A stretch of DNA of 64,000 nt from Cupriavidus sp. WGlv3 (GCF_023952475.1 NZ_JALHRX010000013.1:101741-165740), one strand, 5' to 3'; shown: positions 8,389 through 17,741, counted from the stretch's first letter. Numbers and translations are program-made. Notes: generated from the sequence alone by a model not told the origin.

Positions 8389-9687
8389 TCAGTAGCGGCC
8401 GGTGACGCCGGCGATGATCACGCCCAGCCGCAGCAGCATGTAGGCCGCCCAGTTGGCCAGGCGGTGCAGCGGCGAGCGCCGTGCATGCGCGTCGGGCAGC
8501 ACCCGTACGCTGCGGTGCGCAATGGCTCGCTCCAGCGCTTCGCGCAGTTCAGCGGCGAAGGCCGCATCATAAACGGCAACGTTGGCCTCGCGCGCGAGCA
8601 GCAGGCTGAAGGGGTCCATGTTGCTCGACCCAACCGTGGCCCAGGCCTCGTCGACCACGCCGACCTTGGCATGCAGGAAGCTCTCGGCGTACTCGTAGAT
8701 CTCGACGCCGGCCTCGAGTAACGAGGCATAGAGCGCATGGGTGGCGTAGTGTTGCAGCCGGTATTCGACCATGCCTTGCAGCAGCAGCCGCACGCGCACG
8801 CCGCGCTCGCGGCAGGCCAGCAAGGCGCGCCGCATCTTGTGGCCGGGCAGGAAGTAGGCGTTGGCCAGGATCACGTCGTGGCGCGCGGCACCCAGCGCGC
8901 GCAGGTATTCGCGCTCGATGGTGCGGCGGTTGCGCAGGTTGTCGCGCAGCAGCAGCGCGGCGCGGATGCCGCCGGTCGCTTCCGGGCGCGGCGGCAGGTC
9001 GGTCACCAGCGGGTAGTCGGCGACCGCCGCGGCGCGCTCGCTGCCGCGCGTCTCGCGCAGCGACAGCCGCCACCACAGCCGCTCCGACGACAGCGCGATG
9101 CGGTCCACCAGCGGCCCGCTGACCTGCACCGCGAAGTCATAGCGCGGCCCCAGGTTGGCGCCTTCGAAGGGTCCGTGGTTGTGATCGTCGATGATGTTGA
9201 TGCCGCCGACGAAGGCGACATGGCGGTCGATCACGGCGAGCTTGCGGTGGAGCCGGCGCAGGTGGCGCCGCGCCAGGCGGAAACCGCGCAGGGCGCGGTA
9301 GACCCGCAGCCGCACGCCGCCCGCGCGCAGCCGCTCGGCCAGTTCGGCGGGCATGTCGCCGGCGCCGAAGCCGTCCACCGTCACGCGCACCGCGACCCCG
9401 CGCGCGGCGGCACGGATCAGCGCGTCGGCGACGGCGCGGCCGACCTCGTCGTCGGCATAGATGTAGGTTTCCAGAATGACCTGGAACGCGGCCTGGTCGA
9501 TCGCGGCGATCAGCGCCGGAAAAAAGTCCTGGCCGCCGTGCAGCAGCCGAACGGTATTGCCGGTGGTGGGCTTGCCGCGACGCCAGGCCCAGCGCAGCAT
9601 GTGGTGGCGATAGGTCGGCTCGCCGGTGGTGGCGGAGTCGTGCACCGGGGCGTCCTCGGCCTGGGCGGAGTGGGAGATCCGTGACAT
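8389..9687 (-). CDS. clsB: Phospholipase D-like cardiolipin synthase (ClsB type)
   Basis: 432 residues with two phospholipase D HKD motifs: HRKLAVIDRHVAFVGG in the first half and HAKVGVVDEAWATVGSSN in the second. The length and lack of long N-terminal membrane helices fit ClsB/YbhO, which makes cardiolipin at the inner membrane, rather than ClsA. A C-terminal hydrophobic stretch (WAAYMLLRLGVIIAGVTG) could anchor it. It is followed by no same-strand partner within 296 bp. The start chosen is MSRISHSAQ; an upstream ATG adds 16 basic residues, and a later one at MLRWAWRRG is also possible. The exact donor substrate is not shown by sequence. Confidence 0.82.
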   Translation of the reverse strand: MSRISHSAQAEDAPVHDSATTGEPTYRHHMLRWAWRRGKPTTGNTVRLLHGGQDFFPALIAAIDQAAFQVILETYIYADDEVGRAVADALIRAAARGVAVRVTVDGFGAGDMPAELAERLRAGGVRLRVYRALRGFRLARRHLRRLHRKLAVIDRHVAFVGGINIIDDHNHGPFEGANLGPRYDFAVQVSGPLVDRIALSSERLWWRLSLRETRGSERAAAVADYPLVTDLPPRPEATGGIRAALLLRDNLRNRRTIEREYLRALGAARHDVILANAYFLPGHKMRRALLACRERGVRVRLLLQGMVEYRLQHYATHALYASLLEAGVEIYEYAESFLHAKVGVVDEAWATVGSSNMDPFSLLLAREANVAVYDAAFAAELREALERAIAHRSVRVLPDAHARRSPLHRLANWAAYMLLRLGVIIAGVTGRY

Positions 9688-9824
9688 GCCGTGATTATCG
9701 GACAGTTTGCGGCGTGCAAGGCGCCGCCTGCACATTGGCCCGCGGATCTCTGCTATCGTCGATGCCGATGCGCTGCGCGCCGATACCGGCGACCAGGCAG
9801 ACTCCCGACGCCCCTACGGAAACC

Positions 9825-10358
9825 ATGGTGAAGGTATTCGGCATTACCGGTTCGTCCGGCAGCGGCAAGACCACGCTGCTGGACCAGCTCATCCCCTGCT
9901 TCGTCGGCGCCGGCCTGCGCGTGGCCGGCGTCAAGCACACCCACCACGGCTTCGATCCCGACACGCCCGGCAAGGATTCGTGGCGCATGCGCGCGGCCGG
10001 CTGCGCCAACGTCGTGCTGGTCGGCGCGCGCCACCTGACGCTGATGCGCCATTACCCCGAGTCCCTGCCTTCGCCCGAGCTCGACGATGCGCTCGCGGTG
10101 CTGCCGCCCGATACTGACCTGGTGCTGGTGGAAGGCTACAAGCGCAGCGATTTTCCCAAGCTGGAGGTGTTCCGTCCCGCGCTGGGCCGCGCGCCGCTGT
10201 GGGACGAGGTGCCGGGCGTGGTGGCCGTGGCGAGCGACGATCCCGCTACCGTCGCCGCCATGACCACGCTGCCGGTGCTGGACCTGAACGATGCGCTGGC
10301 GGTGTTCGCCTTTATCCGCGACTATCCCCTCCCCGGCCCCGAGAGCGGCGCGGGCTGA
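9825..10358 (+). CDS. mobB: Molybdopterin-guanine dinucleotide biosynthesis protein MobB
   Basis: 177-residue P-loop GTPase that assists MobA in attaching GMP to molybdopterin. The Walker A motif is GSSGSGKTTL at about residues 8-17. VKHTHHGFDPDTPGKDSWR and LVLVEGYKRSDFPKLEV are diagnostic MobB blocks. The start is placed at MVKVFGITG, directly before the P-loop strand; the open frame extends upstream but overlaps the divergent clsB region without family similarity. It is a lone plus-strand gene facing the end of the next minus-strand operon across 12 bp. Molybdenum cofactor is also needed by the hydroxylase cluster 20 kb away, although that family normally uses the cytosine form of the cofactor. 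Confidence 0.92.
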   Translation: MVKVFGITGSSGSGKTTLLDQLIPCFVGAGLRVAGVKHTHHGFDPDTPGKDSWRMRAAGCANVVLVGARHLTLMRHYPESLPSPELDDALAVLPPDTDLVLVEGYKRSDFPKLEVFRPALGRAPLWDEVPGVVAVASDDPATVAAMTTLPVLDLNDALAVFAFIRDYPLPGPESGAG

Positions 10359-10370
10359 CCTCGGGCGTCC

Positions 10371-11153
10371 TCAGGCGGCCTTGTCCGCGGGCGCGTCCCG
10401 CTCCACCATTTCGCCCAGCGGATGGCCGAGCTCCGCCACCAGCGGCACGTGGTCGGAGCGTTGCGCCCAGTCGCGGCCGGTCAGCGCGTGGGCGCGCTCG
10501 ATCTCGTAGCCGCGCACATAGATGCGGTCGAGCTGCCACCACGGCATATGGCTGGGAAAGGTATGCAGCCGCGCGCCGCGCGCGTGCGAGGCCTCGACCG
10601 CGCCCAGCGTATTGCAAATCTGCGCGTCGAGCCGGTGGTTCCAGTCGTTGAAGTCGCCGGCGATCACCAGCGGCACGCCCGCCGGCACCACATTCTGCAC
10701 CCGCTCCACCAGAGCCTCGGCCTGGCGCGCACGGCTGCGCGCAAACAGGCCGAAATGCACGCAGATCAGGTGGGTCTCGACGCCGTGCACGTCCGCCACC
10801 GCATGTAGCAGCCCGCGCTGCTCGAAGCGGTGGTCGGAAATGTCGAGGTTCTCGGACATCAGGATCGGATGGCGCGACAGGATCGCGTTGCCGTGATGGC
10901 CGTAGTCATAGACCGCATTGCGGCCGTAGACCGAATGCGGATAGGCGTCGGTGGCGAGGTAGTTGAGCTGGGTGTGTTCCGGGTCGAACAGCGCCGCGGC
11001 CACCAGCCGGTCGTTGCGGTCCTGCACTTCCTGCAGGAAGACGATGTCCGCGTCCATCGCGTGCAGGCCGGCACGCACGTTCTGGATGCGCGGGCGCCGC
11101 GCGAAGCCGGTCACTCCCTTGTGGATGTTGTAGGTGACCACGCGCAGCTTCAT
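10371..11153 (-). CDS. Endonuclease/exonuclease/phosphatase family protein
   Basis: 260-residue member of the EEP (DNase I-like) metal-dependent fold. Conserved pieces are VTYNIHKGV at the N-terminus, FLQEVQDRN with the metal-binding glutamate, GDFNDWNHRLD, and the C-terminal RSDHVPLVAEL with the catalytic Asp-His pair. No signal peptide is visible, so it is probably cytoplasmic. It overlaps the upstream nudB by 4 bases (ATGA), so the two are translationally coupled. Substrate cannot be predicted: family members cleave DNA, phosphoinositides or other phosphoesters. Confidence 0.85.
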   Translation of the reverse strand: MKLRVVTYNIHKGVTGFARRPRIQNVRAGLHAMDADIVFLQEVQDRNDRLVAAALFDPEHTQLNYLATDAYPHSVYGRNAVYDYGHHGNAILSRHPILMSENLDISDHRFEQRGLLHAVADVHGVETHLICVHFGLFARSRARQAEALVERVQNVVPAGVPLVIAGDFNDWNHRLDAQICNTLGAVEASHARGARLHTFPSHMPWWQLDRIYVRGYEIERAHALTGRDWAQRSDHVPLVAELGHPLGEMVERDAPADKAA

Positions 11154-11668
11154 GGCTGCCCTCCTACGGCGGCGTGGCGGCCGGCATCGCTGCCCGTCGC
11201 TTCCACTGCGCCCGGCGCGACGGCACCGGCGGCGCGCCACGCCAGCTGGTGGATGGCGTCGGCATTGCTGCTGGAAAAGCATTGCTGCGCCGCCTGTTGC
11301 CACGGCAGCCACTTGTATTGCAGGTGTTCGCGTGGCGCCAGCGTCACCGGCAGCGCCTCGGCCACGCGCAGGCCGAACCAGTGCTCGGTATTGCGCGTGA
11401 CGCCTTCGGCGTAGCGGTGGCGCCACTGCGGGTAGATGTCGTACTGGATGGCATGGCCCCAGTCGGTGAGCTGGTGTTCGCCGGCGATGATGCCGGTTTC
11501 TTCCGCGACTTCGCGCGCGGCGGTCAGGGCCAGGGGTTCATCGAGGGTATCGAGGCTGCCGGTGACGGACTGCCAGAACCCGGGGCGATCGGCGCGTTCC
11601 AGCAGCAAGACTTGAAGATCTGGCGTGTAAATCACCACCAGCACGGATTCCGGGATCTTGTGTGACAT
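11150..11668 (-). CDS. nudB: Dihydroneopterin triphosphate diphosphatase (Nudix)
   Basis: 172-residue Nudix hydrolase, predicted to remove pyrophosphate from dihydroneopterin triphosphate in folate synthesis. The Nudix box runs GSLDTLDEPLALTAAREV followed by AEETGI, with six rather than five residues between the first glycine and glutamate. The start SHKIPESVLVVIY and the later LPWQQAAQQC segment fit NudB proteins. The start is MSHKIPE; upstream in-frame ATGs add low-complexity sequence. The next gene overlaps by 4 bases; upstream lies an unrelated membrane-anchored protein on the same strand and then aspS, next to which nudB is often found in related genomes (from memory). Confidence 0.85.
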   Translation of the reverse strand: MSHKIPESVLVVIYTPDLQVLLLERADRPGFWQSVTGSLDTLDEPLALTAAREVAEETGIIAGEHQLTDWGHAIQYDIYPQWRHRYAEGVTRNTEHWFGLRVAEALPVTLAPREHLQYKWLPWQQAAQQCFSSSNADAIHQLAWRAAGAVAPGAVEATGSDAGRHAAVGGQP

Positions 11669-11771
11669 GGGTCTGGGCCAAAGGACAAACCCAAGGATAG
11701 CGCAGGCGCGCGCGCTTGCCACGGGAAAGCGCCGCGGCGCCTGTGCGCGGGCGCCGCAACTTCCGGCCGGA

Positions 11772-12689
11772 TCAGGCGGCGCTGCGCGCGCCCTGCATGC
11801 CGTGCGGGGCCAGGTAGGGCTCGCTGCTGCCGTGGCGCTGCCAGGTGTCGAACACCTGCGGCGATTCGCCATGGCCCCAGGCCGCGCGCAGTTGCTCCAT
11901 CAGCGGCGCCAGCGCGTGGCGGTAGCGCCTGGAGGCGGCATGCGCGTGGGTGGCCAGGGCCTCGGCGCGCTGGCGCGCTTCGCCCTGCAGCCGCATGCGT
12001 TCCTGCGCGATTTCCTTCTCGCGCTGGCCCAGCGTGTTGTACTTCTGGATCAGGAAGCGCTGGTAATCGCCGCCATCCATGCCCTGCGCCGCCTGCGCGT
12101 TGACCTGCTCGAAGCGCAGCACGATGCTGCCGGTTTCCTGCTCGATATGGGCGGCCTCGCCGTCCAGCGCCTGCAGCGCCTCGTGTACGCGCTGGGCGTC
12201 GCGGCGCAGCGCCTGCACCTGCGCGGCCTCGTCCTCGAACACGCGCTGCGCATCGAGGTAGGCCTGCACCACCGGTTGCGGCGCCACCACCAGCAGCGGA
12301 TCGGCGCCGTCGGCGCGCTGGCCGGCAAGCAGGGCATCGTCGGCCAGGCGCAGGTTGCCCAGTTCGTCGAGCCAGCGCCCGCGCGTCATCACCACGCCGA
12401 CGGTGTCCAGCGCCAGCCGCCGCAAGGCCTCGGCGCGCTGCATCTCGACCGGCTCGGCCGCCGCCTGGGGCGACGCCGCCTGCACGGCATGGGCGATATC
12501 GGGCACGCAGGCGGCGACCGTGGTCGCCACGGATTCGGACATCGCCTGCGCCGCGCGGCGCTGGGCGCGGCGCAGCTCGAAGCGTGCCAGCAGCATCATG
12601 ATCAGTCCGGCCGCCAGCCAGGTCAGGATGGTTTCCTGGTGGGCCAGCAGGAACTGGCGGATCAGTTCGGTATCCAGGTTCAGGTTCAC
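11772..12689 (-). CDS. Membrane-anchored coiled-coil protein of unknown function
   Basis: I do not recognise this 305-residue protein. One hydrophobic segment near the N-terminus (ETILTWLAAGLIMMLLARF, about residues 19-37) is followed directly by a basic stretch RRAQRRAAQ. The rest is soluble, helical and rich in Ala, Gln, Glu and Arg. A likely coiled coil runs through about residues 140-235 (many heptad-like LQALDGEAAHIEQE and REKEIAQERMRLQGEAR segments). Topology is probably a single N-terminal anchor with a cytoplasmic rod. It sits between aspS (after its terminator) and nudB on the same strand, 103 bp before nudB. The start ATG is followed by MNLNLDTELIRQF. Confidence 0.7.
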   Translation of the reverse strand: MNLNLDTELIRQFLLAHQETILTWLAAGLIMMLLARFELRRAQRRAAQAMSESVATTVAACVPDIAHAVQAASPQAAAEPVEMQRAEALRRLALDTVGVVMTRGRWLDELGNLRLADDALLAGQRADGADPLLVVAPQPVVQAYLDAQRVFEDEAAQVQALRRDAQRVHEALQALDGEAAHIEQETGSIVLRFEQVNAQAAQGMDGGDYQRFLIQKYNTLGQREKEIAQERMRLQGEARQRAEALATHAHAASRRYRHALAPLMEQLRAAWGHGESPQVFDTWQRHGSSEPYLAPHGMQGARSAA

Positions 12690-12840
12690 GAATTTCCTCC
12701 CGAGTGCCGGGAACCTTCATGACAGGGCCCCTCGGCAAATTGCGTGTCAAAGGAAGGAGACCGACCCGCCGCCGCCTTCGTTCCGACCGGTAACAAATCG
12801 AAACCAATGCGCCGCTCCGCCAGCATTGCGCATAAAGAAA

Positions 12841-12866
12841 GAAAGCCGCGCAATCGCGCGGCTTTC
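12841..12866 (-). terminator. Intrinsic terminator of aspS
   Basis: Perfect 11-base arms (GAAAGCCGCGC / GCGCGGCTTTC) around a 4-base loop, 26 bp after the aspS stop. On the minus strand the hairpin is followed by TTTCTTTATG. It closes the fmdB-DUF502-aspS unit. Confidence 0.85.
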
Positions 12867-12892
12867 TTGCGGATCGAACCACCCGGACCGGG

Positions 12893-14698
12893 TCAGGCGT
12901 TGGGCTTGGGCTCGGCGGTGCGCAGGCGGATATGCAGCTCGCGCAGCTGCTTCTCGTCGACCGAGCTCGGCGCCTGCGTCAGCAGGTCCTGGGCGCGCTG
13001 GGTCTTGGGGAAGGCGATCACGTCGCGGATCGAGTCGGCGCCGGCCATCATCGTGACGATGCGGTCCAGGCCGAAGGCCAGGCCGCCGTGCGGGGGCGCG
13101 CCGTACTGCAGCGCGTCGAGCAGGTAGCCGAACTTGGCGCGGGCTTCGTCGTCGTTGATCTTGAGCGCGCGGAACACCTTGCTCTGGATGTCCGAGCGAT
13201 AGATACGGACCGAGCCGCCGCCCATTTCCCAGCCGTTCAGCACCATGTCGTAGGCCTTGGCCACGCACTTGCCCGGATCGGTCTCGAGGTATTCCAGGTG
13301 CTCGTCCTTGGGGCTGGTGAACGGGTGGTGCATCGCCACCCAGCGTGCGTCTTCCTCGTCGTATTCGAACATCGGGAAGTCCACCACCCACAGCGGCTTC
13401 CAGGCGTCTTCGAACAGGCCGTTGGCCTTGCCGAAGTCCGAATGGCCGACCTTCAGGCGCAGCGCGCCGATCGAGTCGTTGACCACCTTGGCCTTGTCGG
13501 CGCCGAAGAAGATGATGTCGCCGTCCTGCGCGCCGGTGCGCTTCAGGATCTCGGCAATGGCGGCGTCGTGCAGGTTCTTGACGATCGGCGATTGCAGGCC
13601 GTCGCGGCCCTTGGCGACTTCGTTGACCTTGATCCAGGCCAGGCCCTTGGCGCCGTAAATGCCGACGAACTGGGTGTAGGCGTCGATCTCGCCGCGCGAG
13701 ATGGCGCCGCCGCCCGGCACGCGCAGGCCGACCACGCGGCCGTTGTCGCTGTTGGCCGGGCCCGAGAACACCTTGAAGTCGACGTCCTTCATCACCTCGG
13801 TCAGCTCGGTGAATTCCAGCTTGACGCGCAGGTCAGGCTTGTCCGAGCCGAAGCGGGCCATGGCTTCGCGGAATTCCATCACCGGGAAGGCGCCGAGGTC
13901 GACGTCGATGGCGTTCTTGAACACCGTGCACATCATGCCCTCGAACAGGTCGCGGATCTCCTGCTCGCTCAGGAACGAGGTCTCGCAGTCGATCTGCGTG
14001 AACTCGGGCTGGCGGTCGGCGCGCAGGTCTTCATCGCGGAAGCACTTGGTGATCTGGTAGTAACGGTCGAAGCCCGACACCATCAGCATCTGCTTGAAGA
14101 TCTGCGGCGATTGCGGCAGCGCGAAGAAGTGGCCCGGGTTCACCCGCGACGGCACCAGGTAGTCGCGCGCGCCTTCAGGCGTGCTCTTGCCCAGCATCGG
14201 GGTCTCGATGTCGATGAAGCCCTGTGCATCGAGGAACTTGCGCACTTCCATCGCCACCTTGTAGCGCAGGCGCAGGTTGTATTGCATCTGCGGGCGGCGC
14301 AGGTCGAGCACGCGGTGCGTCAGGCGCGTGGTTTCCGACAGGTTGTCGTCGTCGAGCTGGAACGGCGGCGTGACCGACGGGTTCAGCACGGTCAGCTCGT
14401 GGCACAGCACCTCGATCTTGCCCGAGGTCAGGTTGGCGTTCTCGGTGCCGGCCGGACGCGGGCGCACCTTGCCGGTGATACGGATGCAGAACTCGTTGCG
14501 GATCTCTTCCGCGGCCTTGAACATCTCGGGGCGATCCGGGTCGCACACCACCTGCACCAGGCCCTCGCGGTCGCGCAGGTCGATGAAGATCACGCCGCCA
14601 TGGTCGCGGCGGCGCTGGACCCAGCCCGTCAGGGCCACTTCCTGGCCCGAGAATTGTTCGGTCACCAGACCGCAGTAGTGAGTACGCATGGAGGACAT
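12893..14698 (-). CDS. aspS: Aspartate--tRNA(Asp/Asn) ligase
   Basis: 601-residue bacterial-type class IIb aspartyl-tRNA synthetase. The N-terminal anticodon-binding fold contains [11 protein letters not shown]. The catalytic core, GAD insertion and C-terminal [17 protein letters not shown] (class II motif 3) follow in order. His33 in RRRDHGG is the residue associated with non-discriminating enzymes such as that of Pseudomonas aeruginosa; discriminating E. coli-type enzymes have Leu there. It may therefore charge both tRNA(Asp) and tRNA(Asn), with GatCAB amidating the latter. The start is placed at [10 protein letters not shown]; the second ATG three codons later is an equal candidate, and neither has a strong ribosome site. 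It is preceded by the DUF502 gene (65 bp). Confidence 0.95.
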   Translation of the reverse strand: MSSMRTHYCGLVTEQFSGQEVALTGWVQRRRDHGGVIFIDLRDREGLVQVVCDPDRPEMFKAAEEIRNEFCIRITGKVRPRPAGTENANLTSGKIEVLCHELTVLNPSVTPPFQLDDDNLSETTRLTHRVLDLRRPQMQYNLRLRYKVAMEVRKFLDAQGFIDIETPMLGKSTPEGARDYLVPSRVNPGHFFALPQSPQIFKQMLMVSGFDRYYQITKCFRDEDLRADRQPEFTQIDCETSFLSEQEIRDLFEGMMCTVFKNAIDVDLGAFPVMEFREAMARFGSDKPDLRVKLEFTELTEVMKDVDFKVFSGPANSDNGRVVGLRVPGGGAISRGEIDAYTQFVGIYGAKGLAWIKVNEVAKGRDGLQSPIVKNLHDAAIAEILKRTGAQDGDIIFFGADKAKVVNDSIGALRLKVGHSDFGKANGLFEDAWKPLWVVDFPMFEYDEEDARWVAMHHPFTSPKDEHLEYLETDPGKCVAKAYDMVLNGWEMGGGSVRIYRSDIQSKVFRALKINDDEARAKFGYLLDALQYGAPPHGGLAFGLDRIVTMMAGADSIRDVIAFPKTQRAQDLLTQAPSSVDEKQLRELHIRLRTAEPKPNA

Positions 14699-14763
14699 AA
14701 GGAGATTCCCGGTAAAACGCGGCTGCCCGATTGCATCGCGCAGCCCGTGATCAGTTTGGAGGC

Positions 14764-15486
14764 TCAAGGATCGGTCGTCTGGACCGGCTCCTCGCTGCTG
14801 GACCTGCCGGCCGCACTCGCCGCGCTGGACGGAGCTGCCGGCCGGGGCGCGGTGCCGTTCTTGCGCGGCAATTCCGCCGGTGCCACCACGCCCATCGAGA
14901 CGATGTACTTGAGCGCGGCGTCGACGGTCATGTCGAGTTCGATGGTGTCGGCCTTGGGCATCATCAGGAAGAAGCCCGAGGTCGGATTGGGGGTGGTCGG
15001 CACGTAGACGCTGACGTATTCGCCTTGCAGGTGGTTCTGCACGTCGCCGCCGGGGCGTCCGGTCAGGAAGGCGATGGTCCACGAGCCCTCGCGCGGGTAC
15101 TGCACCAGCAGCGCCTTGCGGAAGGCATTGCCCGACGACGACAGCAGCGTGTCCGAGACCTGCTTGACGCTGGTGTAGATCGGGCCCACCACCGGGATAT
15201 GGCCCAGCAGCGCTTCCCACCAGCGCACCAGGCGCTGGCCGATGAAGTTATGCGCCAGCAGCCCGACCAGCAGGATGAACAGCAGCGTCAGGATCGCGCC
15301 CAGGCCGGTCACGCGCTTGCCGAACATCAGCCGGTCCGGCCGCCAGGCCTCGGGCAGCAGCGCCAGGCTCTGGTCCATCGTGCCGATGATCAGGCTCAGC
15401 ACCCACAGCGTGATGCCCAGCGGCACCAGTACCAGCAGCCCGGTCAGGAACCAGGTTTTGAGGGCGGAAGTCTTCTTGGCTACCAC
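14764..15486 (-). CDS. DUF502 family inner-membrane protein
   Basis: 240-residue DUF502 protein. Two transmembrane helices lie at about residues 9-33 ([20 protein letters not shown]) and 60-80 ([20 protein letters not shown]), followed by the family's [14 protein letters not shown] block and the [13 protein letters not shown] segment. The C-terminal 35 residues are polar and Ala/Ser-rich. Function is unknown. I chose a GTG start ([11 protein letters not shown]) 14 bp after the fmdB stop, since the next ATG at 15528 would overlap fmdB by 28 bp and add a basic tail. It lies between fmdB and aspS, all on one strand, which implies cotranscription. Confidence 0.85.
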   Translation of the reverse strand: MVAKKTSALKTWFLTGLLVLVPLGITLWVLSLIIGTMDQSLALLPEAWRPDRLMFGKRVTGLGAILTLLFILLVGLLAHNFIGQRLVRWWEALLGHIPVVGPIYTSVKQVSDTLLSSSGNAFRKALLVQYPREGSWTIAFLTGRPGGDVQNHLQGEYVSVYVPTTPNPTSGFFLMMPKADTIELDMTVDAALKYIVSMGVVAPAELPRKNGTAPRPAAPSSAASAAGRSSSEEPVQTTDP

Positions 15487-15500
15487 GGGGCGGGTCCGGC

Positions 15501-15848
15501 TCAGTGGCAGGCGCAGGCGCTGCCGCAACCGCCGGCGGCCGGCGCCGAGGTAGCCGCAGCGGTGCCGGTCGACGACGATTCAGCCGCCGCCGGCGCGCTG
15601 GCCGCAGCCGCAGTGCCGCCAGTTGCGCCGGTTGCAGCAGGCGCACCGGCGCCGCCGCCGCTGCCACCGCGGAAGTCGGTCACGTACCAGCCCGAGCCCT
15701 TGAGCTGGAAGCCGGCAGCGGTCAGCTGCTTCTTGAACGCGCCGGCGGCGCCGCAGGACGGGCAGTCCGTCAGCGGGGCATCGCTCATTTTCTGCAGCAC
15801 ATCGCGCCCGTGGCCGCAGGCGTCGCAACGGTAGGCATAGATCGGCAT
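15501..15848 (-). CDS. FmdB-family zinc ribbon protein with cysteine-histidine tail
   Basis: 115 residues. The first 45 are a typical FmdB zinc ribbon: MPIYAYRCDACGHGRD and DCPSCGAAGAFKK supply two CxxC knuckles. A low-complexity Gly/Ala/Ser/Thr linker (about residues 60-104) follows, and the protein ends in GGCGSACACH, a second cluster of three cysteines and a histidine. Such proteins are proposed regulators, but the role is not established. It is the first gene of the unit leading to DUF502 and aspS. A good -10 hexamer is present about 100 bp upstream. Confidence 0.85.
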   Translation of the reverse strand: MPIYAYRCDACGHGRDVLQKMSDAPLTDCPSCGAAGAFKKQLTAAGFQLKGSGWYVTDFRGGSGGGAGAPAATGATGGTAAAASAPAAAESSSTGTAAATSAPAAGGCGSACACH

Positions 15849-15950
15849 GGTGTTATTTCGCGAGAGAACTTGGGAATCGGTACCAGGGCGGACATCGCCG
15901 CGCGCCGGGGCGGCTGCGGGAATATCCCGCGCGGCGATGCAAAGCCTTGA

Positions 15951-15956
15951 ATTATA
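15951..15956 (-). promoter_or_regulatory. Candidate -10 box for the fmdB-DUF502-aspS unit
   Basis: On the minus strand a perfect TATAAT lies about 100 bp upstream of the fmdB start, in an otherwise GC-rich gap. No convincing -35 box is found at 16-18 bases upstream, so this is only a candidate. Confidence 0.35.
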
Positions 15957-16012
15957 AACCGTTCCGGGGCTGCCTGATCGGCGGAAATAAGGGGGTGGGC
16001 GCCCCCGCGCGC

Positions 16013-17449
16013 TCAGGCGATATGGACTTCCTTGACCGGCGCGTGATCTGCAATCCACTGCGGCAGCAGCGAACCGATCACCATGCCGCTGACCGAGAAC
16101 AGCAGGCCCACCATCTGCGGCGGCACCACGGCATCGGCAAAGGCGACCTCGCAGGTCAGCCAGGACGACAGCCCCAGCAGGATCGCGGCCAGCCCGCCCT
16201 GGCGGGTGGCGTGCTTCCAGAACATGCCGAAGGCCAGCGGCACGAACGACGACACCAGCGTGACCTTGTAGGCATTTTCGACCATATGGAAGATCGACAG
16301 GTGCGAGTTCAGCGCGAACAGCGTCACCAGCGTCGTGAACACCAGCACCACGGCCTGCATCACGCGCAGGAACTGCTTGTCGTCGAGATGGCGGAAGTAC
16401 GGCCGCAGGATGTTTTCGGCAAAGGTCACCGACGGCGCCAGCAGCGTCGCCGAGGCGCAACTCTTGATCGCCGACAGCAGCGCGCCAAAGAACATCACCT
16501 GGGCGAACATCGGCGCGTGCTGCAGGATCAGCTGCGGCAGGATCAGCTGCGAGTCGGTGTCGATGTATTTCGCCACCATGCCCGGATCGATCAGCGTGGC
16601 CGAGTATGCCAGGAACATCGGGATAAAGGCGAAGCAGAAGTACAGCACGCCGCCCAGCACCGAAGCGCGCCCGGCGATCTGCTCGGTGCGCGACGAGGTC
16701 ACCCGCTGGAACACGTCCTGCTGCGGGATCGAGCCCAGCATCATGGTGAACAGCGCCGCGGCGAAGCCGATGATCTGCACGAAATCGAGCGACGGCAGGA
16801 ATTCGAACTTGCCGGCCGCGGCCGCGTGCGAGACCACCGCCGTCACGCCGCCGGCCTGGCCGCTGACCTCGTAGCCGATATACATCATGCCGATCACGAT
16901 GATGATCATCTGGATGAAGTCGGTGATCGCCACCGACCACATGCCGCCGAACAACGTATAGACCAGCACGCTGGCGGCGCCGATCATCATGCCGGCCTCC
17001 TGCGACAGCGCGCCGTCCGACACGGTATAGAACACCAGCCCCAGGGCCTTGATCTGCGCCGCGACCCAGCCCAGGTAGGAGACCACGATGCACAGCGTGG
17101 TCAGCACCTCGGCCAGCCGGCCATAGCGGTTATGGTAGTAGTCGCCGATGGTCAGCAGGTTCATCCGGTACAGCGGCCGGGCAAAGAACAGGCCCACCAG
17201 GATCAGGCACAGCGACGACCCGAACGGGTCGGACACCACGCCCGACAAGCCTTCCTTCAGAAACACGGCGGGGATGCCCAGCACGGTCTCCGAGCCGAAC
17301 CAGGTGGCGAAGACGGTGGCGGTGACGATATGGAACGGCAGGCTGCGCCCGGCGACGGCGAAATCGGTGGTGTTGCGCACGCGCAGCGCCGCCCACAGGC
17401 CGATGCCGACCGAGATTACCCAGTAGATGATGACAAACCAGATCAGCAT
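16013..17449 (-). CDS. Sodium:solute symporter (SSS family)
   Basis: 478-residue integral membrane transporter of the SSS (LeuT-fold) family with about 13 hydrophobic helices. Diagnostic stretches are FAVAGRSLPFHIVTATVFA and GSETVLGIPAVFLKEG near the N-terminus, GDYYHNRYGR after helix 3, and SVAITDFIQMIIIVIGMMY in the middle. It would couple sodium entry to uptake of an organic solute. The substrate is not predictable: no catabolic neighbours are present, with the fmdB unit downstream and a convergent-free 292 bp gap upstream. The start ATG directly precedes the first helix (MLIWFVIIYWVIS). Confidence 0.88.
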   Translation of the reverse strand: MLIWFVIIYWVISVGIGLWAALRVRNTTDFAVAGRSLPFHIVTATVFATWFGSETVLGIPAVFLKEGLSGVVSDPFGSSLCLILVGLFFARPLYRMNLLTIGDYYHNRYGRLAEVLTTLCIVVSYLGWVAAQIKALGLVFYTVSDGALSQEAGMMIGAASVLVYTLFGGMWSVAITDFIQMIIIVIGMMYIGYEVSGQAGGVTAVVSHAAAAGKFEFLPSLDFVQIIGFAAALFTMMLGSIPQQDVFQRVTSSRTEQIAGRASVLGGVLYFCFAFIPMFLAYSATLIDPGMVAKYIDTDSQLILPQLILQHAPMFAQVMFFGALLSAIKSCASATLLAPSVTFAENILRPYFRHLDDKQFLRVMQAVVLVFTTLVTLFALNSHLSIFHMVENAYKVTLVSSFVPLAFGMFWKHATRQGGLAAILLGLSSWLTCEVAFADAVVPPQMVGLLFSVSGMVIGSLLPQWIADHAPVKEVHIA

Positions 17450-17674
17450 GCCGCTGCCCTATGCAGAAGGTGCCCTTGTGGCGAGAAACCGAATGCCGGG
17501 CGGCTGGGCGCTGGCGCGCGCGCGGTAGCCCGGAGTCCAATTCATCGGTCGGGGCCGCATATCGGGGTGCCTGGCGCTGTCCCGACGAGGCGGGCAACGC
17601 GGCGGGGGCCCGCGGTCGTAGCCGAATCAAAACGCGGATTATAGCGACGCAGACCCGCACGGGCGAAAAAAATT

Positions 17675-17703
17675 CCCCGCTGGCGCGAATGCGCCACGCG
17701 GGG
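17675..17703 (-). terminator. Intrinsic terminator after the methyltransferase gene
   Basis: A stem of two blocks (CCCCGC and TGGCGC pairing with GCGCCA and GCGGGG, one bulged base) with a GAAT loop. On the minus strand it is followed by AATTTTTTT. It lies about 40 bp beyond the stop of the methyltransferase gene. Confidence 0.85.
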
Positions 17704-17741
17704 CACCGCCTGCGCCACAGCGCGGCCGGCCGGAGGCGGCT

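Noticed and set aside
12932..15007. Plus-strand open frame of about 690 codons
   Set aside because: It is antisense to aspS and part of DUF502; no recognisable domain.
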